In this document: positions 46,190-58,981 of the stretch, one piece after another
Layout of the letters: each line of letters begins with the position of its first letter
How positions within the stretch are numbered: the stretch's first letter is position 1
DNA from: Plecoglossus altivelis
Lineage: Eukaryota > Chordata > Actinopteri > Osmeriformes > Plecoglossidae
NCBI GenBank assembly: GCA_036571765.1
Contig: BROE01000017.1
Span: 1,499,778-1,563,777, forward strand
Reading direction: 5' to 3'
Length of the DNA: 64,000 bases
Made by a program: the position numbers and the translations under genes
The notes under the pieces: model-generated
The model's input: only the letters and a program-made list of their open reading frames with translations
Database searches by the model: none
What the model was told of the DNA's origin: nothing

Positions 46190-49100
46190 CCCAGGCAGGG
46201 TGGGGGGGCAGCAGGGGGCTCCAAGACACCCTAAACTGGGGGGGGGGGGTGGCGGCACCAGGACACCCTCAGCCACACCCTCCTCTCAAGGGCGCAGACA
46301 GAGGTGGGAGCCAATTTATGGACTGAGGCATCGCAGCTGCCAGAAAGCCTCTGCTGCTGCCCGCAACGTGGTCTGTGGGCAGGGGTTGGAACACGGCCTG
46401 TGTTGATAGGATAGGCGAAGAGATTTAATGACTCCTTGTCCTGTCAAACACACAGTCTTTCCCTGCATCATGCGGAGGAGAGAGAGGAATTTGCAGCTCT
46501 GTGCCAGTTATGAGGCCAAACTTGGATGCGGCCGAAGGGGAACGCCTCATCATCTGAAACATCCTAAACGTTGGATGCTTGCTCGACCCTCGCTCTGCTG
46601 GATGTAACTCATCAACTTTGAGACCCTAGTGGCCTGGGTTCTGGTTCTGGGGATGACCCAGACATTGGATGTCCCTGTAGGTTCTGATTCTGGGATAACC
46701 ATGCATTGTTTACTGATCTTTGAGGCTCACAATGGCCCCGTGCTCCTGTTCCTCCTGTTCCTCTTCCTCTCCCTCACATGGAGACACCGGGGAAGTTCTC
46801 TCACTCTTTAGATACCATGGCTATTGCGGGCCACCACTCAGAGACCTAGGTCAGCGTTCATGTTGGCATCAGAGAACGTATTATCATCACGTATTATCAT
46901 CAGAGTTAGCTTTAGTATCCAAGTTAGCACTAGCTTCAGCATTGGCCCTGGTGTTGGCATCAGCGTTACATCTAGCAGTTGACTGGCTCTGTGGAGAACA
47001 GGAGTGGTTATAATCTACCGGCTAGAGAGACAGGCTGGCTTAATCTGAGCTAGTGGAATGTTGCAGGTGCTTGGTGATGCTTGCTACTGCCTTAATGATG
47101 TATCCATACCAGTCTTTCCTCCCCCTAAGCCTCTGTGACAGCTGCCTGCTATGAAGACAAACTGAACACACACACACACACACATAGACCAGGGGTCACC
47201 AACACGGTGCAATCGGGCACCAGGGCTCCAAGGACGACGGGTCGCGTGCAGGCGTGTTCTAAAAATAGCACAACTCACCAGTGAGCTGCGCCCAAAATGT
47301 AATTGAATTATGTTGCTTTTTTTAAATAAAGTTGCATCAATATAGATTTGAACTGAAAATATCTTAAAATAAAGAAATGCTTTCATTGATCAATGTAAAA
47401 ACAGGTTTTGTGAGCATACCCAAACTTCAGTTTTTGTGGAGAGAGGAAGTTGGCAGGCGCAGCAAAGATGGGGAGCCGAACCCTAAAAACATGGCAGATT
47501 TTTAACATATTTTTAAACGTATTATTTTCACCATGAATGTGATTTATTTTCACTACTGTGAAAGAAAACTGCGTGTCTCTCGTTTGCGGGGCAAATGTGG
47601 TGACTGCAAAGGGGCATAATGTGGAAAGATACTTCATGACGTGTCACAAAAGCTACCATGCTATCTACCCACCAGTAAACTGAGCCAATGAAGAGTGTAT
47701 CAAACTGGTGTCCCTTCGTATGACTCAGTACCCATGAAGTAGCTCTCAGTTTCCAAAAGGTTGGTGACCCCTGCTCTAGACACACATTACGTGTATTTTT
47801 GGAATGCAACATGCATGATTACACAGCCTTAAAGGTGATGACAGAAATGGAGGATGCGCCTTCATCGTCATCATCCTCATCCCTATATCAGAGTCATGCT
47901 GGTTCTGATTCTGTCCTGTTGTCAAAGAGGAGGCATCATAGGAACATAGCAACTGTTGCTCCCCCAACCAGGGAGGGAGGGATGGTGTGAGAAAGAAAGA
48001 AGGGGGGTGACGGAGAAGGAGGAATGGAGTGAGAGAGAGAGAGCTATCCAAATGACACTGAATGACAACGAATGGTGACTCTGCAAGGATTGTTCAACAT
48101 ACTTCAACTGGAATGTCAACATGCACTTCGTAATAAGGAGATGACCCATTATATCAACCTCAGTTCTGGAATATCCTCTTTGGGAGAGAAAGATAGAGAG
48201 CACTTTACATTTCTCATCTTTTATTTGTCAAGGCCGGACGATGCTTTTGTATCGACACTGTTTTCCATATCTCTTGTTTTTGTTGCTATGGATACAGGAC
48301 CCTCATGTCCACATGGAAAGGATGTGGTAATAGCTCATGTTCGCTCAACGGGGGCTCTATTTTGCTGGTGTACCTTAATACCCAGAATATGGGAGAATTC
48401 TGCTGATGTACTTACTGGGGGAGAAAACGGATTCGTTAAGTATATTGCCATTGGATTACTTTCACAGAAACGATGCGTGACATTTTACAACTAATGTCTC
48501 TGGCCGTTTTTATGGTGTTATTATATGTACAATACCTCAGATTGTGTGTAATACCTCACATATCATTGCATTGTTTCTTGAGCAGCACACCAGCAATATA
48601 GGGTCCCTTGTTCAACCAGAAGCACAATATTTATTTCACCACTAGGGGCTCTGTCCCCTTGGACTGCTCAGACCAGGAATGGGCTTGGTAAAGGCCAGAG
48701 GTGCTGGCGGCCATGTGGGAGGGAGGGAGGGAGGGAGGGGGGTACAGTCTCCAAATAAGCTGTATGGTAAAAGGTACATGGTCACACACACACACACACA
48801 CATAGAGGCATGCAAGTATGACCATATTCTTAACATGCTAGCTAAATAGTCAATCCTGGGAGTCATAACGGACCAGGTCTTCAGAATTACCTGCTCCGGT
48901 CGATCAATGCAATATCCTTCCCAGAAACACCCACACATGTCCTAGCACCCCAGCCTCGTCGACCTTCCTCATCAACACGACGCACACGCACACATACTAA
49001 CACCCTATCCTCTTCAACCTTCGTCGTCAACTTCCCCATACACACACACACTGCCAATGCCGTGCTCTTGGACGCAGTCTGATTGTCAGATATAATTAGT

Positions 49101-49240
49101 GGTGATTCATTGATTAATGTTGTTATATAGTAATCACCGTCATCCAAACTGTACAATCAATCTATTGTTGTTAATACCTTTTTTTATTGTTGGTAGCTAA
49201 TATTTTTGTGATTTTAATTTACAAATAAAGAAACCACTGT
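46190..49240 (+). other. Probable ndst1 3' UTR and flanking DNA
   Basis: No further gene is recognised. Known NDST1 transcripts have multi-kilobase 3' UTRs, and an AATAAA occurs at 49224-49229, so transcription may reach there. The stretch includes a hAT-like MITE (47190-47773), a GGGA run (about 48716-48738) and CA runs. Open frames such as 140 codons at 48072-48494 show no recognisable domain. Confidence 0.45.
47190..47773. mobile_element. hAT-like non-autonomous element, second family
   Basis: The 584-bp element starts CAGGGGTCACCAACACGGTG and ends with the inverted GTTGGTGACCCCTG. Flanks acatagac and ctctagac match at 6 of 8 positions, consistent with a worn 8-bp target duplication. It resembles fish hAT-derived repeats and has no intact transposase. 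Confidence 0.7.
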
Positions 49241-50460
49241 CTTTTTAATCACTCTGTCTCTCTTGCATATTTAATTAATCCTATTCGAATAAGTCCCTCC
49301 CACTATACATCATTTTTGGATAGATATATTGCATGTAGAAAAACTCACCGACCTGAATTGCTGGATTTAGTGTTTGTGTTGTCTAAGATCCCCAGACCAT
49401 CATCATGGCTGGTGCTGTGCTCGTCCTTTATCACTGGTGTTGCCCTCTCCTGGGTGCTGGAGAGTGAGCACACTGGAGCACATTTGCTTTCAATTTTGGC
49501 TTCCACTGTTGATAGTGTTACATTTGACTATGAAAGTGATTTCTGATGGCTTTTTAAGGCGACATTTTTTTTCCATTTCAAATGAGTTTGCTTCTCTACA
49601 ATCAAATAATACCACGGTGTAATATGCATTGAAGTAAAGAAGTCGTAAATATGATTATCATGTGGGTAGTTCATTAAACTTGGACTAGGAAGGCTAGACA
49701 TGTTCATGCGGATCCTGTGGAAACATTTTGCTGAAAGCCTGATTCATCGTCGGCCCAGTGGGGGTCAGCTGTCATAATAGTGAGTCACTTTAAATCATTC
49801 TGCCCCATATAAAAAACACGGGTTAATCCAAACCCACCATTTACTCAATAAACTCCAGGCTTAATCTGTGATTTCTACAGGAGTTGACTCGTTGCAGCAT
49901 AGCCGAGTAGCAGTAGTGAGGTTAGACAATGTAATGATGACTGAAAAAGACTTTGACAGGCAATGAGTGAATGTCCATCCATCCTAATCTGTGATACAAA
50001 TCTGGAAAGAGAAACTAAAAAAGTATTTTCTCGTTTCAAACAAGCGACAGAAGAGGTGGATTAAGTCCATTAGATAATCATACTGGAAAAGATATATCTT
50101 ACTTGAGTAAACCACTTGTGCGTATTTGACAAAACTAGTGCTTCAATAAAACATTTGATGTTAACGTACATATGTCGTATTGCTTATACATTGAGATCGC
50201 ATCTAAATAGAGTCATATTTGCAATACCTAAAACTCAAACAGAAAAGTGAACGGGAAAACCGGTAAATTTCAGTATGGAATAATTAATTATTTTCTATCG
50301 TTACATTTTCAATATAATATGATAGTTTATCTGCGGATATTATACACTATTACTATACTTCGAAAACATTATACCGGTACACACACTATACAACTGGATG
50401 GCAGTACAGGCGAATGTATCGGTCATTTCCGGAGAAAAACTTGAACTGTGAACCCGGTGG
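49240..50460. other. Intergenic region before rps14
   Basis: A/T-rich sequence without recognisable genes or strong repeats. The rps14 promoter should lie at its right end. Confidence 0.5.
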
Positions 50461-50465
50461 CATTA

Positions 50466-50509
50466 CCTCTTTCCTTTCCTGTTTCGGCTTTCTAAAGAGA
50501 CACACATAG
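50466..50509 (+). promoter_or_regulatory. rps14: rps14 TOP start and noncoding exon 1
   Basis: A pyrimidine tract CCTCTTTCCTTTCCTG is typical of the 5' terminal oligopyrimidine start of ribosomal protein mRNAs, which places translation under mTOR control. It is followed after about 40 bases by a donor ATAG|GTAAAT. The ATG exon begins at 51642, so exon 1 would be noncoding. The exact start base is inferred. Confidence 0.65.
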
Positions 50510-51643
50510 GTAAATTATCCTAAATGTTAAATCCGAGTCAATCCTTATTATCTATCACATTTAAGTGTCCATGTTTGGTTGTATTGCATAGCTGAATGCG
50601 CATTTTACAGATAAGGTCGATATTTGTTGGAATTTGGCTTTTTACATTTGTATATTTGGCTTCGTTACAGTAGGCTAGCATCCATAGATGTGACGAACTC
50701 GGGCCCCTCGAAATGTCGCTAGCTGCAAGCATGTAGTTGAGAACATGACCGTGTTCGTTTGTAGGGGTAGCTGTAGTTAATGTGTCGTATTGTATGCATA
50801 TTACTGTGTGTTTGCTTATTCGGCTAAACGAACTGGGGGTTTAAATACATGCTTGAATTAAAATTAAGTTGATCAATGGCACTGTGGCGCAGAGAAATGT
50901 TAGCTAGCCAACCTACGGGCTATAACATTTAGTAGTAGCGAGTAGTTACAATTGTATAGACAAATAGCTATTCACTTGGGTGTTTAAAGTATTCCCTCAA
51001 GTAGTTGGTCATCATACTGTAATTTGGATTAAGAAATGTGAATTGGCTAGCTAGATTATTGGCTAGTTCATCAACTCGTCCGCTATCGGTGCCATGCTTG
51101 AAGCGAGCTTTCTAAAAGTTTTGAATTGAGGGACATAACTTGCTGTCCAAGTATAATTTTAATCGCATTTAATCTGTGGTTATTTATCTGGTGTCGCAAA
51201 CCCTTGGATATTACTGTCAGCACAGGTAAATACTGTGCAGCCGAGTTCACCCTACTCGGGCGTACAGCGGTGGTCAAGAACGATGCTTGGATAAGTAATT
51301 GGCAGCATTTGTACTCATTTCGAATAGATTTCGCCGAATAAAAGCGTTTCTTTCAGTACTTGGACATGACATGTAATACATGGTTTTACACCAGTAAGGA
51401 TGCTGTGCGAAATGTTCCGATGGTCCAGTAAGGTCCAATAGATCCTGATGCATCATTAATGTCCAAGTGCAGACTAGTAATTAGACATTGATGTCCCAGT
51501 AGGTTTTGCCTAGGTTCAGAAGGTCTAGGAAGTTCTATGAGGTGTTGTTTGGTTATTGAGTATGTAAGATAATATATGTTCCACTCAAGTATGTACCAAG
51601 GTTCCAGTAGGTTCTGACTGGTTTTGACATCCATTCTGTAGCA

Positions 51644-52973
<1,330 letters not shown>

Positions 52974-53005
52974 ATGTGCTTCTGTTAAGGTTTTCACTCA
53001 ATAAA

Positions 53006-54011
53006 AGGTTAATCCCAGCCTCTGCCTGTTCTGTCCACTTCTTAGAGTCGAGTCAGTTGAACACGTTTAGATAAAGATCTTGTGAACTTTGATCTTAATT
53101 TAACCCAAAGCTAAGGTTTAGTGAAGTTTGTGTGTGGTGAAAAGTCCCCAGATAGAACTAAGACCACAACCCTGGCTTTACCAATGGACTAGCGAGATGT
53201 TGTGATTTATAGTATAGTACAGTAGACCAACTTGGCTACAGTGCTGTAACAGGTAATACCTGTGTATTCTAATAAACCACGTTTGTGTCTGGAATGCACA
53301 CTCATCATCAGGAGGTGTAACAGGGCACTACCTTCATCTAATGCATTAAACGAGTGAATAAAATGCTGTTTATAGACAAAGGTGTCTACTGATTCTGGGA
53401 AATGAATTTTCATTGAGAATTCCCAGGAAAGAGCGTTTCCCCGTTAAGGGGAACACAGAGTCACCACAGAAGGGAATGTCTGAGAAAGGCTTTTCATTCA
53501 CTAGTCTACTTTCTCTTGTGAGTTAATAGGTCTCAGTGAAGTAAACGTTTTATCTTCACACTACTACAATCTTGCGTAATCCATATTTGTGAGATTTCTC
53601 TAGTTAACAATTTCAAAAAGACTTCCAGGTACTCAGTTCTTGAGTGAGGAGTCTGCCTCTGAACTAGTGATGCCGGGCAGGGACAGCCAATCAGAAAATT
53701 CTTCTGACAGCTCCAGACCTGACAGACCAGATTCTACCAAAGGGGGGATTCCAAACTCTCAGCCTCAGTTCCTCCTTCACACCTACATTACCAACTCTGC
53801 CTGCCCTGTCAGTATCAGCCCAGAGCCTAGACCTGACCTGACGACAGACCTGCGTTAGTATGTTGAATTATATTTTACAATTGTATTAAATGTATTCGTT
53901 TAGCATGAAATTTCATCAGTCAGGGACAGAAGTCCGTTCTGACATTATGGTGGTGTTATTTCGGTAGCAGGGTGTAATTCTTCATAGCGAGCGTGCAGCA
54001 GTGAAGCCAAC
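53006..54011. other. rps14-cd74 intergenic region
   Basis: The cd74 promoter is expected here. A palindromic STAT-type site TTCCCAGGAA is at 53420-53429 and a CCAAT motif (CCAATCAG) at 53687-53694. No gene is recognised; the 72-codon frame at 53640-53858 has no support. Confidence 0.4.
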
Positions 54012-56831
54012 ATGACGGAGCCTACCAGACCTTTGATTGGAGCGTCCAGCCAGCAGACCATGGTCGACGTGGGAGCGACAACTGTGGTGTAAGACACTGG
54101 GATACGATCAAGTGTGCTGTGACTTGAGTTTGAAATGTAGTGCAACAGGACTGGTGTTAAAAGTAGTGTAATTACTGGGGGTAAGTGAAGTGTAACATAT
54201 GGCAATGGTTAAGGTTTAGTACATTATTCAACTGGTTTAAGTGTCGCGTAAAAAAATGACTAGGATTAAATGTAGGTTGGTTTAGGTATAATGTAGAGTA
54301 ATATAGGACAGATTTTGGTATAGTATAATATATAACTGCTGGTGAGTGTAGTATAATGCATAAATGGTGGTGTTGTACAATAGAATATTGGGGTTTAATG
54401 TGTGATTCTCCCCAGGAGTCACTTAGACACAGAATGTATGAACAAGTATAAGTAAAACAAAGTTCATGTTCAACACAACATGAGAAATGTTATGAGATGA
54501 TTGTGGAAATGGAAGCTGCCTGGCAACCTGGTACATCACCACATCTTCTTCCTCCCCATTGGTTGTGAAATTACTGGAACTGTTGAGAGTCATAACACTA
54601 TCCTCAGTCTACAAGATATCTGGGGAGTATTTTTAAATATTATTATTTTTAAAGTTTTCAGATATTTACTTGCTTAAACTCCATCACTTCCAATTCAATT
54701 TTATACAGTCATCTTGACATTCAGTTTCTCTGAAGATTTACTATTTAAAGTGATGAGTCTAAATACTCATTTGAAAGTTATTTGAAATAACATTTAAAGT
54801 GACAATCCTAAAAACTATTACTGTTACTAACTATTACTATTACTACAATTTGATATGATTATTAGACATTCTTTTTAGGTGACTTATTGTGTTGAGAATA
54901 TAATATGACAGATGTTTTGAGTACTGTCTGTAGTGATTAAAAATACTAGTTTAAGGCATACATCTCTACAACACTTATCTGCTGTGCCATGTGTGCCCTC
55001 CAGTAGCCCTTCCCCCTCCTCCACACGGGCCTATAAGGTGGCAGGATTCACCCTGCTTGCATGCCTGCTGATTGCTGGCCAGGGAGTCACTGCTTACTTC
55101 CTGCTCCGACAAGGAAATGACATCACCAGTCTGGAGAAACAGACTGACAACTTGAAGGGTCAAATGACCAACTCCCACTCCGGTGAGAAGTGCATGCGCA
55201 TGCAAACACAAGCACCGACACACAGACACATGTGAAGTGCCTGCCTGTTGGTTGCTATAAGAGCCTAGCTTGTCTCCCTGCCTTAGCCTCTGTGCCCAAG
55301 AAGATGCACGTGCCCGTGAACCCCATGCCCAGACTGGTCCATCTGGAGGACGAGGTAAGATGGATGGAGCACTGTCTGACAGCCCGTCTGATATACTGCC
55401 TGTCTGTCCATATGTCTGTCTATCTCTGTATGTCTGTGTGACTTCCATACTGTCTGTCTGCTTGCTATCTCAGGGCACCCAGCTGTCTGGGACCCAGTGC
55501 CAGCTGGAGGCCCTTGGTCTGGCCCCAGTGAACCTGCCTTCGTTCAGGCCTGCCTGTGATCAGGCTGGCAACTACATGCCACAGCAGTGCTGGAAAGACC
55601 TGTGCTGGTGCGTGGATGCTTCTGGAATGGAGGTCGATGGCTCTAAGATGCACGGCAAGGCCTTCTGTGCTGTCTCCTCCGGTATGGTCACACAAACTGT
55701 CACACACACGCAGCGTTGCATGTACTCACACACTCCCATGCACAGACACACAAGCACATTGACTCAGACACGGTGACACACGAGCATGCGTGCACATCTT
55801 CGGACACACCAACGCACATGTGCGCACGCGCACACTCAGACACCGGTAGATCATGTAGATATTTCTGCAGAATTGATCACAAGAGGGTATTGTTTGTCAG
55901 AGATAAGTCATGTATATATCCTGACCTGTAACCAGCATCTCAGTTATAGTCCAACACCACAGATGTAAATCACAGTTCCAGGACCATTTAACAGGCATTA
56001 TTTACAATTAACTTTGTATCTTGTGTACCTCATATGTGGGTACACTATCTCTGCTTCCTAGGAATGAACCTTGGCCTGGAATTCACAGGTGAGCATTGAC
56101 CCTCTTACTGCCAGATAACCACCAAAACTCTGTCTCTGGTGATGCAAAAACAAAGTGTTTCATGATGTACGATGTAGTAAAGTAGGCTAACATCACTACG
56201 GCGCTGGAATAGGTCATAGTTACTAGATTAAACCATATTTGTGCATCCATAGCGTTTGGGTCGTAATTGTTGTTAATACTTAGTTTTTAATCATTTTGTC
56301 CCTGCATCAAATATAAAGTCATTTTTCCAAGCCTGTTATGACGTGTAAAACAAGCACTGGCGATTTCTTAGCCGAATCATTTGTGAAAATATGTGGCATT
56401 GTAGGGGTTATTTTAGTTAAGGGTTAGCTACAAACCATAACAAGCTGGTTTACTAGACTCAACTGTTTCTTAATTAACTGGAATAGGTAAAGTATAATGG
56501 GAAGTGGGTAGAGTGGGTGTATTTGAATACAGCTTCTGTCATAAAATCACTCACCTTTCACTTCTTCTTTCCAGAAAATTGTGTATTGGTATTTGGGGAA
56601 CTTTCCATGGTTCAAAGATCAAATTTGACATACTGTGTGTACGTTGTAGAAGCTTGGAGATGTTTGCACTGGGGCTCTGAGGTTACATCATCCTATGATG
56701 TCACACCTCTCCTTCCTGCTTCTGGTCTCAGAGCATCATTAAGTCTAAAAAGGGTCCTATTTCTCCCTCTCTTCATGTTTTCCTCACCTCTCTCTCCCCC
56801 ATCTCTCCGTGTCCCTGTTTCAGATGAGTGA
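54012..56831 (+). CDS. cd74: CD74-like MHC class II invariant chain with thyroglobulin domain
   Basis: The invariant chain chaperones MHC class II through the endosomal route. Six exons join in phase: 54012-54088, 55004-55182, 55287-55354, 55474-55681, 56062-56088 and 56824-56831. They give 188 residues. An N-terminal tail starting MTEPTRPLIGASS has a PLI-type sorting signal, and a transmembrane segment follows at about 37-59 (VAGFTLLACLLIAGQGVTAY). The CLIP-like exon reads KKMHVPVNPMPRLVHLED. A thyroglobulin type-1 domain (about 109-177) has six cysteines and the hallmark CWCV. The last exon adds only the end of a codon, Glu and the stop. Mammalian p41 has about 75 residues of trimerization domain between CLIP and the Tg domain; here the intron between them is only 119 bases and none is seen. 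Poly(A) signals are at 57219 and 57254. Confidence 0.93.
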
Positions 56832-57689
56832 TCCTCCAGGCCGATCCAGGACATGAGGCAGAGCTGAGGACTACAGCCAGCTCTCCCCACCTGCAACTTC
56901 ATTGCTCCCCCACCTCCACCTTCAATTACTCCTCATATTATCAAGACCTTTAGTTAGCACACTGTTAAGGGCTAGACTTAGCTATGCTCAAACGTTGTTA
57001 GCGCTAGCATAGTTAGCATGCGAGCTCTAGCATACCATCTTCTGGTAGAGCTTGACATTGCATAGTTAGCGTGCTGCTCTGTAAGTGCTCGCAGGCAAGT
57101 GTTTCATCTTATACTATTACTTCAGATGTGTTTCTGTACACTTGTAACCTAAACTAACCTCTGCTTGTTCTGAACCAGAGAAGGACATGTTTTCCAGTCT
57201 TCTTGATTTTTACCTGGCAATAAATTAAGCGAATCAAATTGTAATCTGTAGCCAATAAAAAGTGAGTTGATGCGACTGAGTGTTTCAAGAATCACGTTAC
57301 ATCACATTCCCCTTCCTATCAGTGTGCCTGTTACCTAGCGTTTCATTCAGGCCACGCCCACACCCCAAGATGACCAATAATGTAAGGGTGTAATATAGGA
57401 CATGAATTATTTAGCTAAAGGCAACAAGTCACTGCCGATCCCATGGTATCCAAACATCCGCATTAAAATGTTGTCGCAGCCCTAATGCTCTCAACCTAGT
57501 CACCATTCAAGTCCTGCCTGACTGACACATATAGTGTCTGTGTTTGTGTGAAAGAGAGAGATGGCATAGTTTCCTGTCTAGCCACTCCTGTAAAGATGAC
57601 AGGGGAACGCGCCACCCTGCATCATATGAACATCTGAAGATATCCGTCGTCCCCGAAACCTAAACCAACACTTACCACCAGGGTGGGGG

Positions 57690-57760
57690 TGGTGTGTATA
57701 GTTCAGCGGTGGAGCATTGTCATCCAGGGTTGCAATTTTGATTTAAAATCTGTCAGTCAC
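57690..57760 (+). repeat. tRNA-like SINE head
   Basis: TGTATAGTTCAGCGGTGGAG resembles Pol III box A and is shared with 30191-30260. It is followed by a degraded 'gggttgcaattttgatt' in box B position. A tail-like ctttttggatcaaagcatct at about 58241 resembles common fish SINE 3' ends. Whether both parts belong to one element is unclear. Confidence 0.45.
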
Positions 57761-57845
57761 TTTGGGGAACAGTGGCTTGTACGTGAATCCATCATCATTC
57801 AAGCCGGATAGATCATGAACGGCCACTTAGGTGGGTACAAAACAC

Positions 57846-57851
57846 TTTATT
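57846..57851 (-). terminator. Candidate poly(A) signal of the microprotein gene
   Basis: TTTATT on the plus strand is AATAAA on the minus strand. It lies 1.1 kb downstream of the stop at 58982 and just beyond the convergent cd74 end. Confidence 0.4.
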
Positions 57852-58981
57852 CAAGAACCTTGATAGAATTCAAGTTTAATACAGCTTGAGCACCAAAACA
57901 AAAACTTCCAATATAATATAAAGAAACGGTGAACGAGACGGAGTCTGACGACGTATCAGAGCAACGTTCAGTCAACAATAAGTGAGCATGCAAACCTCCG
58001 AAACCAGACACTTCCTCTTTTGGAGCGGCTACTTCCTGACAGTAGAAGAAGATCAAGATCATTGGAATGATCTTTGTGTGTCTCAACTGAGAACAGACTC
58101 ATCTGGAATCAAGTCGGTATTCTCACTTTGGCCACATGGCTGGGAACAATAGACTTACTGTTTGTTTGTTCCTAACTCAAATACTATTAGAACTGAGCAC
58201 TTCTGACCCTTGACCTGCTATATGCAGTATTTGGGCATCGCTTTTTGGATCAAAGCATCTGCTTAATGGATCAAAAGTTATTAAATACAGCTGTGAAAGC
58301 ATGCTTCTGACACCAGATGTCACTGTAGTAATGCGTAGACACTGGCTTAGACGTCATAGATGAAGAGGGTCTTTCAGAATGGCTCCCCCCACCCCCTTTG
58401 ACATCACACACAACCTCTGCCACTGCAAGCGTAGAGAGGGGGAGGGGGGAAATAGCATTGCTGGGGAGGGTAAATGGAAATAGTACACTTGTTATAATGA
58501 TGCAGCTTTAATGTATTTGTAGTTATTATTGCTAGCTAGCCAGGTGAAGCAGGTGGAGATGAGATACTGTTGACATAAAAAATAATATATAAAAACATCC
58601 CACTTTTCCAAAACCACGAAGACAATAAGATGTCCAGTTGATATACAAAATAAGCGACAGACAAGCCCATGGGGCTATTGCACAGACAGAAATTATTGCA
58701 CGAATGAATGTAACATAAACCAGCCACAGACACACTCATCACACAGCTCTCTCTAAAGAGACATTCCGCTCAACAATGCACATCACCTTCTCTTGCAGTT
58801 CAAACCCAACAAGTGCAAACTTAAGAGATGAGGGACTAGGGTGGGGGTGGGGAAGGGGGGATTGGCGAGGGGCAGGACGTCCTGTTTCAGAGATTCCGGG
58901 AGAAGGCTGCGATGGTTCGCCGACCCACAGTTCCTCCTCCTGGGAGGAGACGGAGCATGTCCTCTCTCCGTCTGCTTGGTC

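Noticed and set aside
47383..47812. Minus-strand frames inside the hAT-like element as a gene
   Set aside because: They lie between the element's inverted ends and lack transposase motifs, so they are treated as non-autonomous element sequence.
48072..48494. 140-codon plus-strand frame after ndst1
   Set aside because: It lies in a probable 3' UTR, has no recognisable domain and no flanking exon signals.
53650..53694. S-X-Y (RFX/CIITA) module for cd74
   Set aside because: A CCAAT motif is present, but in the opposite orientation to the class II Y box, and the supposed X box matches the consensus at only about half its positions.
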